NCBI GenBank assembly: GCA_947071955.1
Contig: CAMTGL010000017.1
Span: 1-16,414, forward strand
Origin: an uncultured Plesiomonas sp.
GTDB lineage: Bacteria; Pseudomonadota; Gammaproteobacteria; Enterobacterales; CAMTGL01
Length of the DNA stretch: 16,414 nucleotides
Reading direction: 5' to 3'
In this document: piece by piece, positions 6,020 through 14,519 of the stretch
Layout: every line of letters begins with the position of its first letter
Numbering within the stretch: the first letter of the stretch is position 1
Program-made: the position numbers and the translations under genes
The notes under the pieces: model-generated
Database searches by the model: none
Seen by the model: only the letters and a program-made list of their open reading frames with translations
What the model was told of the DNA's origin: nothing

Positions 6020-6931
6020 TTAGACTGCCAATCCGATAACTTTTGCTACAAGCTGTGAAAAATCAACACCCGCTTGACGTGCAGCCATAGGCACTAGGCT
6101 ATGACTGGTCATTCCCGGTGAGGTGTTCACTTCGAGCAAATTAAAGCGCCCTTGACCATCCATCATGACATCAACACGGCCCCAACCTCGGCAACCGAGT
6201 GCATCATAGGCCGCTTTTGCCAGTACACCGATCTCTGCTTCTTGTTCATCACTCAGGCCACTTGGACAGAAATAACCGGTCTCATCTGAGAGGTATTTTG
6301 CCTGATAATCATAAAAAACACCGGCAGCCTGAATACGGATAGAGGGTAATACCTGATCACCCACAATGGCCACGGTAAACTCAGGGCCACTAAGCCACTG
6401 TTCTACCAAGACGGTAGTGTCGTGTTCAAAGGCTTTTTCGAGTGCCGGACGCAACTCTTGAGCCGTTGATACTTTGCTCATTCCAACACTAGAGCCTTCC
6501 AAAGAGGGCTTTACCATCAGAGGCAACCCAAGGCGCGCGATTATAGTGGCTAGATAATCGTTATCCAATCCCGAATTTGTGACAGATTCATACTCAGCAA
6601 CCGGTAAGCCCAATGCCTGCCAGATCAGTTTGGTACGCATTTTATCCATGGCCAGTGCTGAGGCCAATACGCCGCTACCAGTATATGGCAGGCCAATTTG
6701 CTCGAGCATGCCCTGCATGCTGCCATCTTCACCGCCGCGACCGTGCAGGGCGATAAAGGCTTTACTGAAACCTTGTGCCGGTAAGGTGGCAACAGAAATG
6801 GTTTTAGTATCAATCGGATGCGCATCAAAACCTGCGACACGTAAACCTTCAACAACCGCAGCACCTGAGTTCAGTGAGACTTCACGCTCTGCCGATGTTC
6901 CGCCTAGTAATACTGCAACTTTCTCTGTCAT
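6020..6931 (-). CDS. ddl: D-alanine--D-alanine ligase (DdlB type)
   Basis: Ddl is a cytoplasmic ATP-grasp enzyme that joins two D-alanines to the dipeptide MurF adds to the muropeptide precursor. The 303 residues (E. coli DdlB 306) contain the N-terminal signature LLGGTSAEREVSLNSG (8-23) with the substrate residue E15 and ALHGRGGEDGSMQG (61-74). The ATP-grasp core has KPSLEGSSVGM (141-151), EFTVAIVG (184-191) and the omega-loop YDYQAKYLSDET (207-218). The C-terminal metal and substrate motif is FNLLEVNTSPGMTSHS (263-278). The residue pattern is that of a D-Ala rather than D-Ala-D-lactate ligase (tyrosine at 213 in the omega loop), though this is inferred from the family. A good AGAGGA ribosome site precedes the ATG at 6931. 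It lies 23 bp after murC and 2 bp before ftsQ. The position between murC and ftsQ is that of ddlB in enteric and related bacteria. Confidence 0.97.
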   Translation of the reverse strand: MTEKVAVLLGGTSAEREVSLNSGAAVVEGLRVAGFDAHPIDTKTISVATLPAQGFSKAFIALHGRGGEDGSMQGMLEQIGLPYTGSGVLASALAMDKMRTKLIWQALGLPVAEYESVTNSGLDNDYLATIIARLGLPLMVKPSLEGSSVGMSKVSTAQELRPALEKAFEHDTTVLVEQWLSGPEFTVAIVGDQVLPSIRIQAAGVFYDYQAKYLSDETGYFCPSGLSDEQEAEIGVLAKAAYDALGCRGWGRVDVMMDGQGRFNLLEVNTSPGMTSHSLVPMAARQAGVDFSQLVAKVIGLAV

Positions 6932-6954
6932 GGTTATCCTCTTGCGCGTAATGC

Positions 6955-8400
6955 TTACTGCGCTTGTAAGCGCATATTCGCCAAATTCCGGGCGACTTTA
7001 CCGATATCACCGGCACCCTGAGCCATTACCAGATCTCCACCTTTTAGGATTTGTCCTAAAATTTGCGGTAAATCCTGCTGATCCGGAACAAAAATAGGGT
7101 CAACATTCCCTCGGCTCCGAATTGTACGGCATAATGAGCGGCTGTCTGCCCCTTCTATGAGATTTTCTCCGGCGGCGTAAACATCAAGCATCAGTAATAC
7201 ATCAACTTGTGAAAGAACGCTGGCGAAATCTTCGTACAAATCACGGGTTCGGGTATAACGGTGCGGCTGAAAAATCATGACTAAGCGACGTTCAGGCCAA
7301 CCGGCTCGTGCGGCTTTAATCGTGACATCCACTTCACTCGGGTGATGACCGTAATCATCAACCAGCATCACATCACCACCGTTTACGTTGAACTCTCCTA
7401 GACAGTCAAAACGACGCCCCGTTCCCTGAAAACTCTCTAATGCACGAACAATTGCCTCATCATCAATACCATCTTCAGTTGCCACGGCAATAGCGGCCGC
7501 TGCATTCAGGGCGTTATGGCGGCCAGGCATATTTAATTTAACCTGTAATGCCTCACGTCCACTACGGCAAATAACAAAATGGCCTTGTGCACCCTGTTGT
7601 TTATATTCGCAAATTTTAATGTCAGCATCATCACTAAAGCCGTAGGTCACAATGTGTCTACCGATGCGCGGCAGTAATTCACGAACAACGGGGTCATCAA
7701 TACACATTACGGCTAAACCGTAGAACGGCAGGTTATGCAGGAAATCGATAAAGGTTTGTTTGAGATTCTCAAAACTGCCCTTATAGGTTTCCATGTGATC
7801 AGCTTCGATATTGGTGACAACAGCAACCATTGGCTGCAGATGTAAAAATGAAGCGTCACTCTCATCAGCTTCAGCAATCAGATAGCGGCTAGCACCCAAA
7901 CGAGCGTTAGTGCCGGTCGATTTCACTAATCCACCATTAACAAAGGTCGGATCACGCCCAGCTTCAGCAAAAATACCGGAAACCAGTGCAGTTGTGGTGG
8001 TTTTACCGTGTGTGCCAGCAATGGCAACACCGTGACGAAAACGCATCAGTTCAGCGAGCATCTCAGCACGGCGGATCACCGGAATCCGGGCTTCACGGGC
8101 AGCAGCCACTTCAGGATTATCACTTTTGATGGCGGTTGACACCACCACCACACTGGCAGAAATCACGTTATCTGCGCTGTGTTGCAAGAAGATCTCGGCA
8201 CCTAAATTACGCAGACGCTGCGTTACGGCATTTTCCGCGATATCAGACCCGCTGATTTGATAGCCTTCATTGGCCAGTACTTCTGCAATACCCCCCATGC
8301 CAGCACCACCAATGCCAACAAAGTGAATACGGCTGACTCGGCGCATTTCTGGCACCATAGTGCGCAATTTTGCAATTTTTTGATTATTAATATGATTCAT
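6955..8400 (-). CDS. murC: UDP-N-acetylmuramate--L-alanine ligase
   Basis: MurC is the first of the four ATP-dependent Mur ligases and adds L-alanine to UDP-MurNAc in the cytoplasm. The 481 residues (E. coli 491) show the UDP-binding glycine motif HFVGIGGAGMGGIAE (26-40) and the ATP loop AGTHGKTTTTALVSG (128-142). The central-domain motif is EADESDASFLHLQP, and NIEADHMETY follows with the metal-binding acidic residues. The third-domain signature GRRFDCLGE and the DDYGHHPSEV motif near the C-terminal domain complete the fold. The ATG at 8400 overlaps the murG stop by one base (TAATG) with AAGAGA upstream, indicating coupled translation. The ddl gene starts 23 nt after its stop. Nothing is missing. 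Confidence 0.98.
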   Translation of the reverse strand: MNHINNQKIAKLRTMVPEMRRVSRIHFVGIGGAGMGGIAEVLANEGYQISGSDIAENAVTQRLRNLGAEIFLQHSADNVISASVVVVSTAIKSDNPEVAAAREARIPVIRRAEMLAELMRFRHGVAIAGTHGKTTTTALVSGIFAEAGRDPTFVNGGLVKSTGTNARLGASRYLIAEADESDASFLHLQPMVAVVTNIEADHMETYKGSFENLKQTFIDFLHNLPFYGLAVMCIDDPVVRELLPRIGRHIVTYGFSDDADIKICEYKQQGAQGHFVICRSGREALQVKLNMPGRHNALNAAAAIAVATEDGIDDEAIVRALESFQGTGRRFDCLGEFNVNGGDVMLVDDYGHHPSEVDVTIKAARAGWPERRLVMIFQPHRYTRTRDLYEDFASVLSQVDVLLMLDVYAAGENLIEGADSRSLCRTIRSRGNVDPIFVPDQQDLPQILGQILKGGDLVMAQGAGDIGKVARNLANMRLQAQ

Positions 8401-9512
8401 TATGATCTCTTATCAGCCAGCGCCGTAATGACAGTACAAACCCGTTGTGTTGCATCAGGAATGGCAACCCGACGGGCTTTTTGTGCCATATCTATCAGCC
8501 GCGTGCGGTCTAATTCCAGTACATGTTGCACCAGAGATTCGGCGGTCAGTTGATCTTGTTCGATAATCATTGCAGCACCGGCCTGCGCTAAGGTGAGGCC
8601 ATTAAGGTATTGCTGACGATCTTTATGCTGAAACGGGACAAAAATTGCCGGTAACCCTGCCGCTGCAAGTTCAGAAACGGTTAACGCACCTGAGCGACAG
8701 ATCACTACATCAGCCCATGCGTAGGCTGCGGCCATGTCATCAATAAACTCACCGAGCGTATTTTCGGTTACTGGTTGTGTAAGCGGATGTTCACTATCAG
8801 TGATCTGACACGCCACCCCAGCTTGCTGGTAGTCTTGGGCGGTGCTGTTAAGCGCACCTTTCCCAACCTGATGCCACAAGCAGATTTTATCCCCAAGCAG
8901 CGCTGCCGCTTTTGGCACTGTCTGGTTTAATATGCGAGCACCCTGACTGCCGCCGATCACGAGCACACGTAGCGCGCCCTGCCGGTTAGCGTAGCGGGTT
9001 TCTGGTGCAGGCAGTGCCAGTACATCGGTACGTACCGGATTCCCCACCACATCAGCCTGTGCAAATGCACCGGGAAAAGCCTGTAGTACTCGTGCTGCAA
9101 TTTTTGACAACCAGCGATTGGTTAATCCTGCAATGGCATTTTGCTCGTGCAGTACGACCGGAATGCCCAATAGCCATGCGGCAATGCCACCAGGACCTGA
9201 GACATATCCACCCATACCCAGAACTACATCAGGCTGATATTCAGCCATAATTGCGCGTGCTTGTTTGATGGCGCGCCAAATGCGTAACGGTGCGCTAAGC
9301 TGGGCTTTCAGGCCTTTGCCACGTAAACCGGTAATTTGAATGAAGCTGATTTCAATGCCATGTTTGGGCACTAAGTCAGCTTCCATGCGATCGGCAGTGC
9401 CCAACCAGCGAACCTGCCAACCCTGTTCCATCAGCTGATGTGCTACGGCAAGGCCGGGGAATACGTGTCCGCCCGTGCCTCCTGCCATCACCAGCAGTCG
9501 TTTTGCCTTCAT
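8400..9512 (-). CDS. murG: UDP-GlcNAc:lipid I N-acetylglucosaminyltransferase
   Basis: MurG is a peripheral membrane GT-B glycosyltransferase acting on the inner face of the cytoplasmic membrane. It transfers GlcNAc to lipid I to make lipid II. The 370 residues (E. coli 355) contain the first glycine loop MAGGTGGHVFPGLAVA (9-24), LGMGGYVSGPGG (98-109) and HEQNAIAGLTNRWL (122-135). GNPVR (157-161) and the second glycine loop VIGGSQGARILNQ (185-197) follow. The UDP-GlcNAc pocket is ICRSGALTVSELAAAGLPAI, followed by PFQHKDRQQYLNG. The ATG at 9512 sits in an ATGA overlap with the ftsW stop and has AAGAGGA upstream; the stop overlaps the murC start by one base. The small excess in length is in surface loops. 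No unusual residue changes were found. Confidence 0.98.
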   Translation of the reverse strand: MKAKRLLVMAGGTGGHVFPGLAVAHQLMEQGWQVRWLGTADRMEADLVPKHGIEISFIQITGLRGKGLKAQLSAPLRIWRAIKQARAIMAEYQPDVVLGMGGYVSGPGGIAAWLLGIPVVLHEQNAIAGLTNRWLSKIAARVLQAFPGAFAQADVVGNPVRTDVLALPAPETRYANRQGALRVLVIGGSQGARILNQTVPKAAALLGDKICLWHQVGKGALNSTAQDYQQAGVACQITDSEHPLTQPVTENTLGEFIDDMAAAYAWADVVICRSGALTVSELAAAGLPAIFVPFQHKDRQQYLNGLTLAQAGAAMIIEQDQLTAESLVQHVLELDRTRLIDMAQKARRVAIPDATQRVCTVITALADKRS

Positions 9513-10705
9513 CGACTTCCTCTTACATGAGCTTGTGCTTTCGCTAACCGTGTTTCATGGTCAATGCGCAGCAAAATAACAATTGCAGTCGACATTATCA
9601 GCAGGCTTGATCCCCCGTAACTGATCAGGGGTAAGGTCAAGCCTTTAGTCGGCAACATGCCTGCGGCAGCGCCGACATTCACTAATGCCTGAAAACTAAA
9701 CCAAATACCGATTGCACAGGCTAAAAAACCAGAGAATCGTAATTCAGCTTCCAGCGCCCGACGACCAATCGCCAACGCCCGAAAAGCCAGCAAGAATACC
9801 ATTAACAGGATCAGAACCACACCGACATAACCGAGTTCTTCGCCAATGATCGAGAAAACAAAGTCAGTATGTGCTTCGGGCAAGTATTCGAGCTTTTGAA
9901 TTGAGTTGCCAAGACCTTGCCCCCAAAAATCACCGCGCCCAAATGCCATCAGTGATTGGCTTAGCTGATAACCACTGCCGTAAGGGTCTTGCCACGGGTC
10001 AAGAAAAGAGGTTACGCGTCTGACACGGTAAGGTTCAGCCAAAATCAGTACAACAACAGCCAGCGCGCCCATGCTAATCAGGGCTAAAAACTGCCATAAC
10101 GGTGCGCCAGCTAGAAACAGCATGCCAACGGTGGTAACAAACAGTACAACGACTGTACCTAAATCAGGCTGAGCAAGTAAAAGCATCGCCAGCAACAGCA
10201 TTACGCCCATTGGCTTTAAAAATCCGAGCCGTTTCCCGCGAATTTCATCGCCTTTACGCACCAAGTAACCGGCCAGATAGCAAAACAGTGACAGCTTAGT
10301 TAGCTCTGCCGGCTGAATACGCAAGGGCCCAAAAGATATCCAGCGCGATGCACCGTTAACTGAGCTACCGACACCGAGCACTACTATCAGCATCAAGATA
10401 GAAAGTAACAACAGCGGTACACCAAGTTGTTGCCACAGGCTCATCGGCATCCGTAACGTCGCCAGAGCCAAACCAAAGGCAATGACGAGATACAGAACAT
10501 GCCGTTTAGCAAAGAGGAAAGGATCATCGGCCAAACGCTGCCCAACCGGCATCGAGGCAGAAGTCACCATGATTAAGCCAATCAGTGCCAAACCGATAGC
10601 CAGCCAGAGCAGCGTGCGATCGTACAATCCGGTGCCCGGATCATCATTTTCCCATGCACCGGTCACCCAATTGGTGATACGTGACAGTATGCCTGCCCCT
10701 ATCAT
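9509..10705 (-). CDS. ftsW: Septal peptidoglycan polymerase FtsW (SEDS family)
   Basis: FtsW is the multispanning SEDS glycosyltransferase that polymerises lipid II at the septum together with the transpeptidase FtsI. The 398 residues show a hydrophilic N-terminal tail (1-30) and about ten hydrophobic spans. SEDS motifs present are NGASRWI (117-123), QPAELTK (131-137), AQPDLGT (178-184) and GLGNSIQKLEYLPEAHTDF (264-282), the last with the probable catalytic Asp281. FSIIGEELGYVG and the late loop PLISYGGSSLLIM follow. The ATG at 10705 overlaps the murD stop (ATGA) and has GGGAG 8 nt upstream; its stop overlaps the murG start by 4 nt. Location between murD and murG in a dcw cluster distinguishes it from the paralogue RodA. 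The protein is intact. Confidence 0.97.
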   Translation of the reverse strand: MIGAGILSRITNWVTGAWENDDPGTGLYDRTLLWLAIGLALIGLIMVTSASMPVGQRLADDPFLFAKRHVLYLVIAFGLALATLRMPMSLWQQLGVPLLLLSILMLIVVLGVGSSVNGASRWISFGPLRIQPAELTKLSLFCYLAGYLVRKGDEIRGKRLGFLKPMGVMLLLAMLLLAQPDLGTVVVLFVTTVGMLFLAGAPLWQFLALISMGALAVVVLILAEPYRVRRVTSFLDPWQDPYGSGYQLSQSLMAFGRGDFWGQGLGNSIQKLEYLPEAHTDFVFSIIGEELGYVGVVLILLMVFLLAFRALAIGRRALEAELRFSGFLACAIGIWFSFQALVNVGAAAGMLPTKGLTLPLISYGGSSLLIMSTAIVILLRIDHETRLAKAQAHVRGSR

Positions 10706-12045
10706 TGCGCCAGCTCCCGTGCCAAACGCACAAATTCCTGCCCGCGGACTTCAAAGTTTTTAAACTGATCCAAGCTAGCACAGGCCGGAGACAGCAAAAC
10801 CATATCACCAGTACTGACAATACCTGCGATCTGTTGCATGGCTTGTTCAAGCGTTTCAACCAACACAGACCCCGGTTTTAATGCCGCCAACTGTTGTCCA
10901 TCACGGCCAAAACAGTACAGCTGAATATGAGCCGATTGCAGTAAGGGTTGTAATGAGCTGAAATCAGCGCCTTTTCCATCGCCACCAAGCAATAAATGTA
11001 AGCAACCACTCACTTTCAAACCGTGTAACGCAGCTTCAGTACTGCCCACGTTGGTCGCTTTAGAGTCATTAATCCAGCGAATTCCACGCGCTTCGTGCAC
11101 CAACTGAAAGCGATGCTCTAATCCGCCAAATATACGCAAGGCCTGCGATGCGCCAGTACGCGAAATGCCGGCGGCATCAGCCAGTGCCAGAGCAGCAAGC
11201 GCGTTAGCATAGTTGTGCTGACCAACCAGTTTCATTTCACTGACCGGTAATATAGCGTCTGAACGCTCGACGGCGTGGAGATCGCCAACAACTGGTGCAG
11301 TAAGCCACTGTGTTCCATCAATTTCCGATAAACGGTACTGACCTTGTGTGATCCCAAAGCTGATAATCGGACCATCAGCAAGTGCTTCTGGCATGGTTAA
11401 CGGATCATCAGCATTGATGATAAGGTGCGCGGCATGCTGATAAATAGAGAGCTTTGCTGCACGATAATCATCTAGACCCTGATAGCGATCCATATGATCT
11501 TCGGTCACATTCAGTACCGTAGCAGCAATAGCTTGTAAACTGTGGGTGGTTTCCAGCTGGAAACTCGACAATTCAAGTACATACAGATCATAACGGTGCT
11601 CTAGCAGAGATAATGCTGGAATGCCGATATTACCGCCTACCCCTACGCATAATCCGGCACTTGCAGCCATCTCACCAACCAAACGGGTGACAGTACTTTT
11701 GCCATTTGAACCGGTAATCGCAATGATGGGCGCTTTTGCTTCACGGCAAAACAGTTCGATATCACCGATAATTTCTACCCCTGCGGCCAGTGCAGCCTGT
11801 AATTCAGGGCGCGAAAGTGCAATTCCGGGGCTAGCAATAATCAAATCGGCATTCAGTAACCATGCTTGATTTAATCCACCGGTATGTACCTCAATGGTCG
11901 CCGGAAGTTTATCCAGCCCAACGGGTGCATTGCGGGTATCAATCACTTTTGGGATCACATTCTGGCTGAGAAAGAAATCCACACAAGAGAGGCCGGTTGC
12001 CCCCAGCCCGATAATGACGATATTTTTGTCTGCATAGCGTGCCAT
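10702..12045 (-). CDS. murD: UDP-N-acetylmuramoyl-L-alanine--D-glutamate ligase
   Basis: MurD adds D-glutamate to UDP-MurNAc-L-Ala in the cytoplasm. From the ATG at 12045 the protein has 447 residues (E. coli 438). It shows the N-terminal glycine loop IVIIGLGATGLSCVDFF (9-25), the ATP loop AITGSNGKSTVTRLVGE (109-125) and the substrate and Mg segment ELSSFQLE. NVTEDHMDRY and the carbamylated-lysine segment DYRAAKLSIY follow. Later motifs are GLEHRFQ and WINDSKATNVGSTEAAL. I chose ATG 12045 rather than the TTG at 12051. AAGGA (12056-12052) leaves a 6-nt spacer to the ATG but would abut the TTG. MARYADKN also fits the usual short MurD N-terminus. The start lies 9 nt after the mraY stop, and the stop overlaps ftsW by 4 nt. 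There are no signs of damage. Confidence 0.97.
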   Translation of the reverse strand: MARYADKNIVIIGLGATGLSCVDFFLSQNVIPKVIDTRNAPVGLDKLPATIEVHTGGLNQAWLLNADLIIASPGIALSRPELQAALAAGVEIIGDIELFCREAKAPIIAITGSNGKSTVTRLVGEMAASAGLCVGVGGNIGIPALSLLEHRYDLYVLELSSFQLETTHSLQAIAATVLNVTEDHMDRYQGLDDYRAAKLSIYQHAAHLIINADDPLTMPEALADGPIISFGITQGQYRLSEIDGTQWLTAPVVGDLHAVERSDAILPVSEMKLVGQHNYANALAALALADAAGISRTGASQALRIFGGLEHRFQLVHEARGIRWINDSKATNVGSTEAALHGLKVSGCLHLLLGGDGKGADFSSLQPLLQSAHIQLYCFGRDGQQLAALKPGSVLVETLEQAMQQIAGIVSTGDMVLLSPACASLDQFKNFEVRGQEFVRLARELAQ

Positions 12046-12051
12046 GGCCAA

Positions 12052-12056
12052 TCCTT
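12052..12056 (-). promoter_or_regulatory. Ribosome-binding site deciding the murD start
   Basis: AAGGA on the minus strand overlaps the mraY stop codon and is followed by 6 nt and ATG (12045). The alternative TTG start at 12051 would touch the site directly and cannot be used with it. Confidence 0.7.
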
Positions 12057-13137
12057 AGCGAATTTTCAGTGTAGCCAGACCGATGAGGACTAACATCAGT
12101 GAAATTATCCAAAAGCGCACAATAACCCGCGGCTCTGGCCAGCCTTTTAGCTCGTAATGGTGATGGATAGGCGCCATCCGGAAAATTCGCTGCCCGCGCA
12201 GTTTAAATGATCCAACTTGCAGGATAACTGACAGTGTTTCCATCACAAACACACCACCCATGATGAACAGCAGGAACTCTTGACGCAGTAATACGGCAAT
12301 TGTTCCTAATGCGCCACCGAGTGCTAATGAGCCGACATCGCCCATAAATACTTGGGCTGGATAGGTGTTAAACCACAAAAAACCTAGGCCAGCACCAACA
12401 ATAGCGGTACATACAACCACTAGCTCGCCGCTGTGCCGAATGTAGGGAATATGCAGATATTCCGCGAAATTAACGTTACCGGTCGCCCATGCAACGAGCC
12501 CCAAACCGGCGGCGACAAAAACGGTCGGCATAATAGCCAGACCATCTAATCCATCGGTTAAGTTCACCGCATTGCTGGTGCCGACAATCACAAAATAGGC
12601 CAGCAAAATATACAACACACCCAATTGCGGCATGATGTCTTTGAAGAACGGTACAACCAGTTGAGTAGCCGGAGTATCTTTACCTATCGCAAACAACGTA
12701 AAGGCAACCAGCAAAGCAATAACCGACTGCCAAAAGTATTTCCAGCGTGCAATCAAGCCTTTACTGTTTTTACGTACCACTTTGCGGTAGTCATCAACAA
12801 ACCCCACCACACCATAACCCAGCAGTACAAACAGAACACACCAGACATACAGGTTGCTAAGGTTAGCCCACAGCAATACCGAGACGCTGATCGCGGTCAG
12901 TATCATGATACCGCCCATTGTTGGCGTACCACGTTTGCTAAAATGCGATTCAGGGCCATCGTTGCGAACAACCTGACCTATTTGTAATTTTTGCAGCCAC
13001 GCGATTAAGTGTGGCCCCATCCATAACGCAATCGCCAATGCAGTTAGCAGGCTAACAATCGCCCGCAGGGTTAAATAAGAGAAAACGTGAAAACCGGTAT
13101 AATACTGCGCCAGCTGCTCGGCTAACCAAACTAACAT
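12055..13137 (-). CDS. mraY: Phospho-N-acetylmuramoyl-pentapeptide-transferase (lipid I synthase)
   Basis: MraY is a ten-span inner-membrane enzyme that transfers phospho-MurNAc-pentapeptide to undecaprenyl phosphate, making lipid I. The 360 residues equal the E. coli length. The aspartate motif VGFVDDYRKV (111-120, D115 and D116), NAVNLTDGLDGLA (189-201), FMGDVGSLALGG (264-275, D267) and the histidine loop MAPIHHHYELKGWPEP (321-336) are all present. Hydrophobic segments recur along the length (for example 20-45, 78-113, 136-151, 173-190, 205-219, 240-256, 274-300, 341-358). The ATG at 13137 lies inside the murF end (7-nt overlap) with CAGGAG upstream. The murD ATG is 9 nt past the stop. All known essential residues that I could check are conserved. 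Confidence 0.98.
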   Translation of the reverse strand: MLVWLAEQLAQYYTGFHVFSYLTLRAIVSLLTALAIALWMGPHLIAWLQKLQIGQVVRNDGPESHFSKRGTPTMGGIMILTAISVSVLLWANLSNLYVWCVLFVLLGYGVVGFVDDYRKVVRKNSKGLIARWKYFWQSVIALLVAFTLFAIGKDTPATQLVVPFFKDIMPQLGVLYILLAYFVIVGTSNAVNLTDGLDGLAIMPTVFVAAGLGLVAWATGNVNFAEYLHIPYIRHSGELVVVCTAIVGAGLGFLWFNTYPAQVFMGDVGSLALGGALGTIAVLLRQEFLLFIMGGVFVMETLSVILQVGSFKLRGQRIFRMAPIHHHYELKGWPEPRVIVRFWIISLMLVLIGLATLKIR

Positions 13138-14519
13138 GAATATGTCTCCTGCAACGCCTGCACTACCTGCTCCATTGCAGCGCTGCGTGAACCTTTAACC
13201 AAAACGGTGACTGCCGTTTTTTCCTGTAAATGTGCGGATATCTGTGGCAACAATGCGGCAATAAGTGCTGATTTATCAGCGAAGTGCTGACCGTGGCTCG
13301 GCGCACTGATCGCTGCACTTAATGTGCCAACACTCATCACCTGTGTCAGACCGGCTTGCAACGCACTGATACCCACTTCCTGATGACAATCAAGACTATC
13401 TGGACCTAATTCACCCATATCCCCTACCACGAAGATCTGCACCCCTGACTGCTGAGCCAACACCTTTATCGCCGCCTGCATTGACCCAACGTTGGCATTG
13501 TAAGTGTCATCAATCACTAATAATTGTGGCGTAATCTGTAGTGGGAATAAACGCCCTTTCACTGGCTGCAAAGAGAGTAAGCCTGCAGCAACATCTTCAA
13601 GACTTGCGCCCACAGATAAGCTCAACGCGGCTGCGGCCAGTGCATTGGCAATATTATGCTGCCCCGGATAAGGTAAGATGACTGCGATATTTCCCTGTGG
13701 AGTACACAGAGTGAACTGGGTGACACCCTGCTCAGTTGAGATGTTTTCAGCGTGATAATCGGCCGGTTGGGTCAGTGACCATGTATTGACTGATTTTCCA
13801 CTGAAATGAGGCTGCCATGCCTGATGATCAGCAATATCAAGGTTAACAATTGCGATCCCGCCCTCGGGCAGGCCCTGATAAATTTCACCTTTCGCCTGAT
13901 GCACGCCCGCCAGAGAGCCAAACCCCTCAAGATGTGCGGCCATCACGTTATTGACCAGTGCCACTTCCGGCTGAACCAGTGCGGTAGTATAGGCAATTTC
14001 GCCAATATGGTTTGCGCCAAGCTCAATCACCGCATAATCATGTTCAGCGGTCAGCCGTAGCAAGGTCAGAGGAACGCCGATGTCATTGTTAAAATTACCG
14101 GCGGTACTGAGCACTGAACCACGCTGGCGCAAAATAGCGGCTGTCATCTCTTTTACGGTGGTTTTGCCGGAAGAGCCGGTCATCGCGACCACGCGAGCAC
14201 GTGACTGCTGGCGTACCCACTTCGCCAGTAAACCGAGCGCAATACGGGTATCGGCGACTACACACTGCGGTACAGATTGCAGTGTCTCATCGTTCAGGTA
14301 ATGATCAACGAGCAAGGCTTGTGCGCCACGCTCAACCGCTTGTCGAGCAAAGTCGTGCGCATCAAAACGCTCACCGCGCAGAGCAATAAACAACCCGCCG
14401 TTGGCAAGCTGACGAGTATCCGTCGTGACCTGTTCGATAATGTGTGTGGATGAAGCCTGATTTGATGACAGCTGGCCACCCACAACGTCGGCCAGCATGC
14501 CAAGAGTTAAGGGGATCAT
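13131..14519 (-). CDS. murF: UDP-N-acetylmuramoyl-tripeptide--D-alanyl-D-alanine ligase
   Basis: MurF adds the D-Ala-D-Ala made by Ddl to the UDP-MurNAc tripeptide, completing the soluble pentapeptide precursor. The 462 residues (E. coli 452) show the N-terminal UDP-binding domain (1-105, with TTDTRQLANGGLFIALRGERFDAH split over 32-55). The ATP loop is MTGSSGKTTVKEM (113-125), followed by GNFNNDIGVPLTLLR (141-155) and ELGANHIGEI. The central motif region has HLEGFGSLAGVHQAKGEI and the C-terminal domain has VIDDTYNANVGSMQAA. The ATG at 14519 overlaps the murE stop (ATGA) and is preceded by GGGGGT. The 3' end overlaps mraY by 7 nt. Context and motifs distinguish it from MurC, MurD and MurE. Confidence 0.98.
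   Translation of the reverse strand: MIPLTLGMLADVVGGQLSSNQASSTHIIEQVTTDTRQLANGGLFIALRGERFDAHDFARQAVERGAQALLVDHYLNDETLQSVPQCVVADTRIALGLLAKWVRQQSRARVVAMTGSSGKTTVKEMTAAILRQRGSVLSTAGNFNNDIGVPLTLLRLTAEHDYAVIELGANHIGEIAYTTALVQPEVALVNNVMAAHLEGFGSLAGVHQAKGEIYQGLPEGGIAIVNLDIADHQAWQPHFSGKSVNTWSLTQPADYHAENISTEQGVTQFTLCTPQGNIAVILPYPGQHNIANALAAAALSLSVGASLEDVAAGLLSLQPVKGRLFPLQITPQLLVIDDTYNANVGSMQAAIKVLAQQSGVQIFVVGDMGELGPDSLDCHQEVGISALQAGLTQVMSVGTLSAAISAPSHGQHFADKSALIAALLPQISAHLQEKTAVTVLVKGSRSAAMEQVVQALQETYSC

Noticed and set aside
6579..7097. Plus-strand open frame of 172 codons opposite ddl and murC
   Set aside because: Antisense shadow of two strongly conserved genes, with no recognisable domain.
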